The position numbers and the translations under genes are program-made. A stretch of DNA of 64,000 nucleotides from Denitrovibrio acetiphilus DSM 12809 (GTDB taxonomy: Bacteria > Chrysiogenota > Deferribacteres > Deferribacterales > Geovibrionaceae): the NCBI RefSeq assembly GCF_000025725.1, contig NC_013943.1, positions 3,158,078 to 3,222,077 on the forward strand. Direction: 5' to 3'. Position 1 is the stretch's first letter; every line of letters starts with the position of its first letter. Below are positions 58,878-64,000 of this stretch, piece by piece. A model generated the notes under the pieces. It was not told the origin of the DNA and searched no databases. It worked only from the letters and a program-made list of their open reading frames with translations.

Positions 58878-61022
58878 ATGAAAAAGAAGATACTACTTAT
58901 AGATGACAGCGTTACGATTCACAGAGTCATAGATCTCTGTGTTGACAAGGATAAGTACAACATTCACAAAGTCTTCTCAAGGGAAGAGGCTGTGATGAAG
59001 CTTAAGGCGGAGCAGCCGGATCTTGTCCTTTTGGATAACAAGCTTGCTAACATTAAAGCGAGTGAAATGGTAGCCGTTGTCAGAGAGCATTGCCCCGGAT
59101 GCTGGGTAGTCCTTCTTGTCGGTGCTTTTGACCAGTTTGAAGAAGCACAGTGCGCCAGTGCGGGTGCAAATGATTTCATATATAAGCCGTTCGACTCTGA
59201 AACCCTCGATGAAAAAATCAAAACCGGACTTAATTCTGACCCTGCCGTTTTGCCGGCTCCTGTGCCGGTCGGAAGCGAAGATGAAGAGCTGGAACATGCA
59301 GACGAACAGGAAGCAGAAGAAACCCGCATAGAGGATGAAGCCTCTGAAGCTGGTGCAGGAGATTATGAAGAAGAGTTTAAAGAGATAAATTACACTGATC
59401 CCGATGATATAAATGTAGACCAGCTTGAGCTCTCCGAAGACGTGGAGGAAGATGGTGGAATAAGCATTGAAGACCTTGAGCTTGACGAAGTCGCTGATGA
59501 GGAAGAAATCGAACTGCCCGATGAACTTGTTTTTGACGATGACGAAGAAGCAGGCGCAGATTCAGAAGAAGAACTCCTGCTTGATGAAGAGATAGATTTC
59601 GAAGATGAAGAGCCTGAAGAGGAGCCAAGCATCGCAGATGATGCGGCAGACCTCCTTGAAGAGCTTGCAGAAGAGCCTCTTGAAGACGAGGAAGCCGAAG
59701 AGCCCGAAGAAGAGATTATAGAAACTGGAAATCTGCTGGATGAACTTGCTGACGAAACCTATGAGCTTGATATTACGGGTGAAGAACCCCATGCCGAAGA
59801 GCAGGAAGACGAAAGCTTTTTTACTGATGTTGAAGACAATAATGCCCCTGATACAGAAGCGCTTTTAGCTGAACTTGCCGATGCTCCGGTTGAAAAGCCT
59901 GTCGAAGAACCTATTGACGATCTCATCGCATCAGTAGAGGATGAACGTGGCACATCTGAACAGGCAGATGAAAGCGCAGAAACACCTCAGATAGAAGTGT
60001 CTGAACCAGATATAGAAGATCTCTTAGGAGAAGATAATCCCGAAGACATAGCAGGAGATATTGACAACTCTGCCGACAGTAATGAACTGCCTGAAGATGT
60101 CGATACTGCGGATGTCGAAGCTACCGCGGAGAGTCTCCTTATGGAGCTTGAAGAAGAGACGGCTGAAATTGAAAATGATGATCCCGTTGACGAAGAACCT
60201 GAACCTGAAGAAACTGAAATTACTGCCCTATCCGAAGAATCTGATACAGAGGAAGAGGCTGATGATAACAATGATGCGGAGTTCGACGTTCCTGACGATA
60301 TTTCCGTTGAGGCTGATATAGAAGAAGCTGTGGAAGAAGTAACAGAGGATGAGACTCCGCAGGATACTGAAGTAGATGAAATGGTACTGGACAACACAGA
60401 TGAAGATTCAGGGGAAGAGGCGGAAACCTTAGAAATAGATGTACCGGACACTGTGACAGAAACTTTTGCAGCAGAAGCTGACGGGCAGACAGAAAATGAC
60501 GATCCGTTTGCTGGTCTTGAAGCTTTTGACGAAGAGAAGTTTGAAGCTGATGTACAAACAGAAGATGCTCCCGAGGCTGTAATTACTGAAGAGGAAATAA
60601 AAGATGCAGATTCATCGGTTTCTGAAGTTGACGAAACTGAAGAAGTTGTTGAGCAGGAAGCGGATGAGGACGAATCAGACGGATTTGACGCCTTGCTGGA
60701 CAGTATAAACGCTGAGAGCAGTGGAGCATCTGACATTGATAGTTTTGAGGAAACCCTGGAAGAAGCAGAGGAATGCCTTGACTGCATAGACGATGAACCG
60801 GATTTTTCAGAAGATGAGACAACGGAAAAAGAAAGCATGCCGGATATAGAAAATGCTGTGGCAGAGGCTGTGAGTGAGTCCATTGATGACGATGTTTTGA
60901 GAAGCACAGTGAAAAACATGCTTGCAGAAAGAATTTCCGCCATCCTTCGTGAAGAACTGCCCGGTCTGCTTGAGAAATCTATTAAAGAAGAAATACAAAG
61001 ACTTGTGAAAGGCGATAAATAA
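58878..61022 (+). CDS. Receiver domain protein with very long acidic linker and PopZ-like C-terminal tail
   Basis: A 714-residue protein in three parts. Residues 1-120: a receiver domain with DD at 9-10, phosphoacceptor aspartate in LVLLDNKLA and the YKPF lysine, but the conserved Thr after strand 4 is Val (LLVGAFD). Residues about 125-650: low-complexity sequence dominated by Glu and Asp with short Leu/Ile-containing repeats (for example LLDELAD, DLLEELAEE), predicted disordered. Residues about 655-714: an amphipathic helical tail, SESIDDDVLRSTVKNMLAER followed by LREELPGLLEKSIKEEIQRL, like the oligomerising C terminus of PopZ. I infer a scaffold or condensate-forming signalling protein. It is monocistronic, between coaD and purM. 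Confidence 0.8.
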   Translation: MKKKILLIDDSVTIHRVIDLCVDKDKYNIHKVFSREEAVMKLKAEQPDLVLLDNKLANIKASEMVAVVREHCPGCWVVLLVGAFDQFEEAQCASAGANDFIYKPFDSETLDEKIKTGLNSDPAVLPAPVPVGSEDEELEHADEQEAEETRIEDEASEAGAGDYEEEFKEINYTDPDDINVDQLELSEDVEEDGGISIEDLELDEVADEEEIELPDELVFDDDEEAGADSEEELLLDEEIDFEDEEPEEEPSIADDAADLLEELAEEPLEDEEAEEPEEEIIETGNLLDELADETYELDITGEEPHAEEQEDESFFTDVEDNNAPDTEALLAELADAPVEKPVEEPIDDLIASVEDERGTSEQADESAETPQIEVSEPDIEDLLGEDNPEDIAGDIDNSADSNELPEDVDTADVEATAESLLMELEEETAEIENDDPVDEEPEPEETEITALSEESDTEEEADDNNDAEFDVPDDISVEADIEEAVEEVTEDETPQDTEVDEMVLDNTDEDSGEEAETLEIDVPDTVTETFAAEADGQTENDDPFAGLEAFDEEKFEADVQTEDAPEAVITEEEIKDADSSVSEVDETEEVVEQEADEDESDGFDALLDSINAESSGASDIDSFEETLEEAEECLDCIDDEPDFSEDETTEKESMPDIENAVAEAVSESIDDDVLRSTVKNMLAERISAILREELPGLLEKSIKEEIQRLVKGDK

Positions 61023-61034
61023 TTTTGAGGTGAA

Positions 61035-62072
61035 ATGGTGTCTGACAAGGGGCTTGACTATAAAAACAGCGGTGTTGATATCGATGAAGGGAACAGGTTT
61101 GTTTCTGTTATCAAAAAAACCGTAGAATCGACTTATAATAAAAACGTAATGGGAAGTATCGGCGGTTTCGCCGGCTTTTTTGATATATCGGCAGCAAAAG
61201 ATATGGCGCACCCTGTACTTGTTTCCGGTACAGACGGTGTAGGTACAAAGCTGAAAGTGGCGATAGATTCTGACATATTGAACACAGTAGGGGTAGACCT
61301 CGTTGCAATGTGTGTTAACGACATCATAGTCACAGGTGCAAAACCGCTCTTTTTCCTGGACTACATGGCGACAGGTAAGCTCAGTTCTGAAAAGATGGCG
61401 CAGGTTGTTGAAGGCATTGCAGAAGGCTGCCGTCAGGCCGGCTCACCACTTGTGGGCGGAGAGACAGCAGAAATGCCGGGGATGTACTCAGGCGAAGATT
61501 TCGACCTCGCAGGTTTCGCTGTGGGAATACTGGATAAACCGAAGGCCGTAACAGGTGAACGGATAAGCAAAGGAGACGTACTTGTGGGGCTGCCGTCCAG
61601 CGGACTGCACAGTAACGGGTACTCACTTGCGAGAAAACTGTTCTTTGAAAAGCTCAGCATGAAGCCTGATGATATTCTTTACGATGATGTAATGCTCAAA
61701 CACGCTCTTCTGGAACCCACACGTATTTATGTCCAGCAGGTGCTGTCTGTCATCGAGAAAGGGATAGATGTAAAAGGGATGGTGCACATAACAGGCGGCG
61801 GATTCTACGACAATATACCGAGAATTCTGCCTGAGGGCGCAGGCGTAAAGATTAACCCTGACGCTTTCCCCACACCCGGGATATATAAGTTTATCCTTGA
61901 GAAGTCGGGTATAGAAGAGAAAGAGCTTTACCGTGTGTTTAACATGGGGATAGGCTACATAATGGTGCTGGAGCATTCAGAAGCGGAGAAATGCATGTCT
62001 CTGATAGATGATGCGTGCGTTATCGGTAATGTCACAGATACAGGCATTGTTGAGATAGAAGGTATAAATTGA
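61035..62072 (+). CDS. purM: Phosphoribosylformylglycinamidine cyclo-ligase
   Basis: Forms aminoimidazole ribotide (AIR) in purine synthesis; AIR is also the ThiC substrate. The 345-residue protein has LDYKNSGVDIDEGN, GGFAGFFDIS, VLVSGTDGVGTKLKVA, GGETAEMPGMY and ITGGGFYDNIPRILP, all standard. The ATG at 61035 is preceded by TTGAGGTG. purN overlaps its stop (TTGA). Confidence 0.96.
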   Translation: MVSDKGLDYKNSGVDIDEGNRFVSVIKKTVESTYNKNVMGSIGGFAGFFDISAAKDMAHPVLVSGTDGVGTKLKVAIDSDILNTVGVDLVAMCVNDIIVTGAKPLFFLDYMATGKLSSEKMAQVVEGIAEGCRQAGSPLVGGETAEMPGMYSGEDFDLAGFAVGILDKPKAVTGERISKGDVLVGLPSSGLHSNGYSLARKLFFEKLSMKPDDILYDDVMLKHALLEPTRIYVQQVLSVIEKGIDVKGMVHITGGGFYDNIPRILPEGAGVKINPDAFPTPGIYKFILEKSGIEEKELYRVFNMGIGYIMVLEHSEAEKCMSLIDDACVIGNVTDTGIVEIEGIN

Positions 62073-62671
62073 AGAAGATAGCAGTGTTGCTCTCCGGAAG
62101 GGGGAGTAATTTTATTTCTATAAAGAAAGCGGTTGATGATGGCTCTATTAACGGAGAAATAGTCGTGGTTATCAGTAATAAAGCTGATGCGAAAGGGCTT
62201 GCATTTGCCAGAGAGAACGGGCTTGACGGAGTTTTTGTTGATCCGAAGCAGTTTGAATCAAGAGAAGACTATGACAGAGAGCTTGTGCGAATCCTGAAAG
62301 AGAAGGGGACAGAACTTGTCTGTCTTGCCGGATTCATGCGTATCATCTCTCCTGTGTTTATTGAGGCTTTCCGGAACAGAATACTGAATATACATCCGTC
62401 ACTTCTCCCTTCATTTAAAGGGCTGGATGCACAGAAGCAGGCTCTTGAATTTGGTGTCCGTTTTGCCGGATGCACAGTTCATTTTGTGGATGAAGAGATG
62501 GATAACGGCTCTATAATTCTTCAGGCTGTGGTGCCTGTGGAGCAGACCGACACAGATGATGATCTGTCTGCCAGAATACTGGAGCAGGAACATAAGATAT
62601 ATCCCGAAGCGGTAAGGCTCTTTTGTGCCGATAAGCTTCGGACAGAAGGCAGAAGAGTCTTCATAAACTGA
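62069..62671 (+). CDS. purN: Phosphoribosylglycinamide formyltransferase
   Basis: Folate-dependent GAR transformylase, 200 residues. It begins IAVLLSGRGSNFISIKKA (substrate phosphate loop); LAGFMRIISPVFIEAFRNRILNIHPSLLP carries the catalytic asparagine and histidine, and GCTVHFVDEEMDNGSIILQ the catalytic aspartate. Start is TTG at 62069, overlapping the purM stop codon. purM-purN is the usual pair. Confidence 0.95.
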   Translation: MKKIAVLLSGRGSNFISIKKAVDDGSINGEIVVVISNKADAKGLAFARENGLDGVFVDPKQFESREDYDRELVRILKEKGTELVCLAGFMRIISPVFIEAFRNRILNIHPSLLPSFKGLDAQKQALEFGVRFAGCTVHFVDEEMDNGSIILQAVVPVEQTDTDDDLSARILEQEHKIYPEAVRLFCADKLRTEGRRVFIN

Positions 62672-62677
62672 GGTAAA

Positions 62678-63928
62678 ATGATGAGAAAAGCGGCTATTTT
62701 GTTAATATCTTTTTTAATAGCGGTGTCCGCTTTCGCCGGAGGAAAATCAGTGCTTGATAACGGTGTAAGGTTTATAGAGATCAACAGGGATTATACCGAG
62801 ACTTTGTCTGTGGTATTTTTTGTCCGTGGCGGAACAGTCAGGGAAACTCCGGTAAATAACGGTGTAGGCTCACTTTTCAGCTCTGTATGGGTGAAATCAA
62901 GTGACCTTCTGAAAGAGATAGAATTCTATGGCGGCGGGGTCTATTCCTCTGTGGGAACAGATTTTGTAGAAACCACTTTCTCTATCCCTGCTGAGTTTTT
63001 TGACAAGCTTATAGATGACTATGAGAAATTTGTCACTGAACCTAAAATTGATAAAAAAATATTTGAAAACGATAAAACCCTTCAGAAAGAAGGGATTAAA
63101 GCGGCAGAAGATAATCCGGACTCACGCTCTTTTAAAGGATTTATGGCTGCAACTTATAACAAACACCCTTACGGCATGAACTCCGAGGGGACGCTTGAAA
63201 GTGTGGACAAGATAACAGCGGAAGACCTCGAAAGATACGGAAAGGAACTTTTGCAAGGTACTAATATCACTGTTGCGGTGGCGGGTAAATATACTGCCGG
63301 TCAGATCAAGCGCCTGAAAGCAGTGTTTGGCAAACTGCCTGCGGGCAAACCTTTTAAAATAGAATGTGACAACAGCTCGATACAGGCGGACAGCCGGATA
63401 GAGGACAATGATGAGGGGCTTCAGCAGGCGAAACTTTTTGTAGGCTATACTGCCCCGAGCGCATCTGAGAAGGACTATGCGGCAGTTAAGCTTATGTCGG
63501 ATATACTCGGCGGAGGGATGAGCAGCAGATATTTTAATGTTCTGCGTAAAGATAAGGGTTATGCTTATTCAGTTGGTGCGGCTTATCCGTCCAGAATATG
63601 CAAATCCCGCTTTATCGCACATATAGGGCTTGCAGTTGAGAATGTTCCGAATGCTATAGATACTATCGAGCGGCTCAACAAAGAATTTATCAATGACCTC
63701 ACAGAGGAAGAGATGGACGCAGTCCGCAACTATGTTTTGGGGCGGATACTCATAGATTCCCAGACAAATGCAAAACAAGCATGGTATGCGTGTTTCTTCG
63801 AGAACACAGGACTGGGGAGTGAGTATTTTAACAACTACATAAACATACTCAAAGAAATAAATATAGAAGACATCAAAAAGGCGGCAAGGCTGTTTAACGG
63901 ACCGAAGACAGTATATCTCCTTAAATAG
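62678..63928 (+). CDS. Secreted M16 peptidase homologue lacking the zinc motif
   Basis: A 416-residue exported protein with a signal peptide (about 1-20, ending SAFA). The two-lobed M16 (pitrilysin) fold is evident: NGVRFIEINRDYTETLSVVFFVRGGTVRE, EFYGGGVYSSVGTDFVETTFS, HPYGMNSEGTLESVDKITAEDL, LFVGYTAPSASEKDYAAVKLMSDILGGGMSSRYFNVLR. The HxxEH zinc-binding motif expected after the first strand pair is replaced (GVGSLFSSVW), so it should be inactive alone. In many M16 systems an active and an inactive subunit pair; a partner may lie just beyond the right edge. The gene begins 6 bp after purN. Confidence 0.85.
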   Translation: MMRKAAILLISFLIAVSAFAGGKSVLDNGVRFIEINRDYTETLSVVFFVRGGTVRETPVNNGVGSLFSSVWVKSSDLLKEIEFYGGGVYSSVGTDFVETTFSIPAEFFDKLIDDYEKFVTEPKIDKKIFENDKTLQKEGIKAAEDNPDSRSFKGFMAATYNKHPYGMNSEGTLESVDKITAEDLERYGKELLQGTNITVAVAGKYTAGQIKRLKAVFGKLPAGKPFKIECDNSSIQADSRIEDNDEGLQQAKLFVGYTAPSASEKDYAAVKLMSDILGGGMSSRYFNVLRKDKGYAYSVGAAYPSRICKSRFIAHIGLAVENVPNAIDTIERLNKEFINDLTEEEMDAVRNYVLGRILIDSQTNAKQAWYACFFENTGLGSEYFNNYINILKEINIEDIKKAARLFNGPKTVYLLK

Positions 63929-64000
63929 CATTATACTCTCTCACAGAATGCCGTTTATGGTCTTTATACCCTATACATTCGAGTCATCGTTTGATATATT

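Noticed and set aside
59987..61048. A 353-codon open frame on the minus strand, rich in serine
   Set aside because: It is the exact antisense of the Glu/Asp-rich linker (GAA/GAT codons read backwards give Ser-rich frames) and has no ribosome binding site or family resemblance.
1..64000. tRNA, rRNA, insertion sequences, prophage or integrase genes
   Set aside because: No tRNA-like cloverleaf ends, transposase, integrase or phage structural proteins were recognised; the window looks like stable chromosome.
63929..64000. Possible gene fragment at the right edge
   Set aside because: The last 72 bases show stops in the frames I checked on both strands and no ribosome binding site; I see nothing in them.

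Overview
The window reads as an ordinary, gene-dense chromosomal segment of a Gram-negative, mid-GC bacterium: an Lnt-type apolipoprotein acyltransferase, outer-membrane-style lipoprotein processing, type II fatty acid synthesis genes and ParAB are all present, and there is no phage, IS element, CRISPR array, rRNA or tRNA that I could find. Protein flavour and gene order (pheA-hisC-aroF-tyrA, yceD-rpmF-plsX-fab, a PHP/glycosyltransferase fusion, acetate permease, curved-cell peptidoglycan carboxypeptidases) suggest an anaerobic, probably vibrioid member of the Deferribacterota (a Denitrovibrio/Geovibrio-like organism). That placement is an inference, not a database result.

Layout. 1-3.4 kb: minus-strand aromatic amino acid operon (pheA, hisC, aroF, tyrA cut by the window edge). 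3.7-4.2 kb: two tandem paralogous 77-residue proteins of unknown function behind an exact-consensus promoter. 4.3-7.9 kb: truA, an EcfT-like protein, tatA, lnt and feoA on the minus strand, divergent from a fur-family gene at 8.1 kb. 8.5-11.9 kb: a divergent polysaccharide deacetylase, a DsrE-like protein and a PlsC/GNAT acyltransferase pair resembling OlsA/OlsB. 12.1-17.5 kb: PHP-glycosyltransferase fusion, radical SAM protein and a Zn/Mn-type ABC transporter (ATPase plus permease, no binding protein). 17.6-24.1 kb: parA, parB, bactofilin, tpiA, secG and a peptide-type ABC importer (binding protein plus two permeases, no ATPase). 24.1-30.4 kb: minus-strand trkA-trkH-hypF-HDOD. 30.4-34.8 kb: rRNA m5C methyltransferase, a Csd6/Csd4-like cell-shape pair and acylphosphatase. 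34.8-38.1 kb: TPP riboswitch, terminator, 112-bp tandem repeats, thiC, thiE, thiL. 38-40.4 kb: a shortened PaaK-like protein, a long AT-rich spacer, an acetate permease and a 75-residue orphan.

40.5-48.4 kb is the most interesting block: sixA, a CHAD protein, a ParA-type ATPase, an intact Ppx/GppA phosphatase, a second Ppx/GppA-like protein that has lost its catalytic motifs, polyphosphate kinase, and finally a 36-residue four-cysteine protein in front of a strong terminator. Genes overlap or nearly abut from sixA to ppk, so this looks like a single polyphosphate operon with its own positioning ATPase.

48.5-58.7 kb is housekeeping: hisF, hisE, yceD, rpmF, plsX, fabH, fabD, fabG, acpP, fabF, rnc, an Elp3-like radical SAM protein, rsmD (its start overlaps the previous gene by 80 bp) and coaD. 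58.9-61.0 kb encodes a 714-residue protein made of a receiver domain, about 500 residues of very acidic low-complexity sequence and a PopZ-like C-terminal helical tail. The window closes with purM, purN and an M16 peptidase homologue lacking the zinc motif. Several themes recur: cell shape and polarity (ParAB, bactofilin, Csd6/Csd4-like pair, second ParA, PopZ-like protein) and catalytically degenerate paralogues kept next to active ones.
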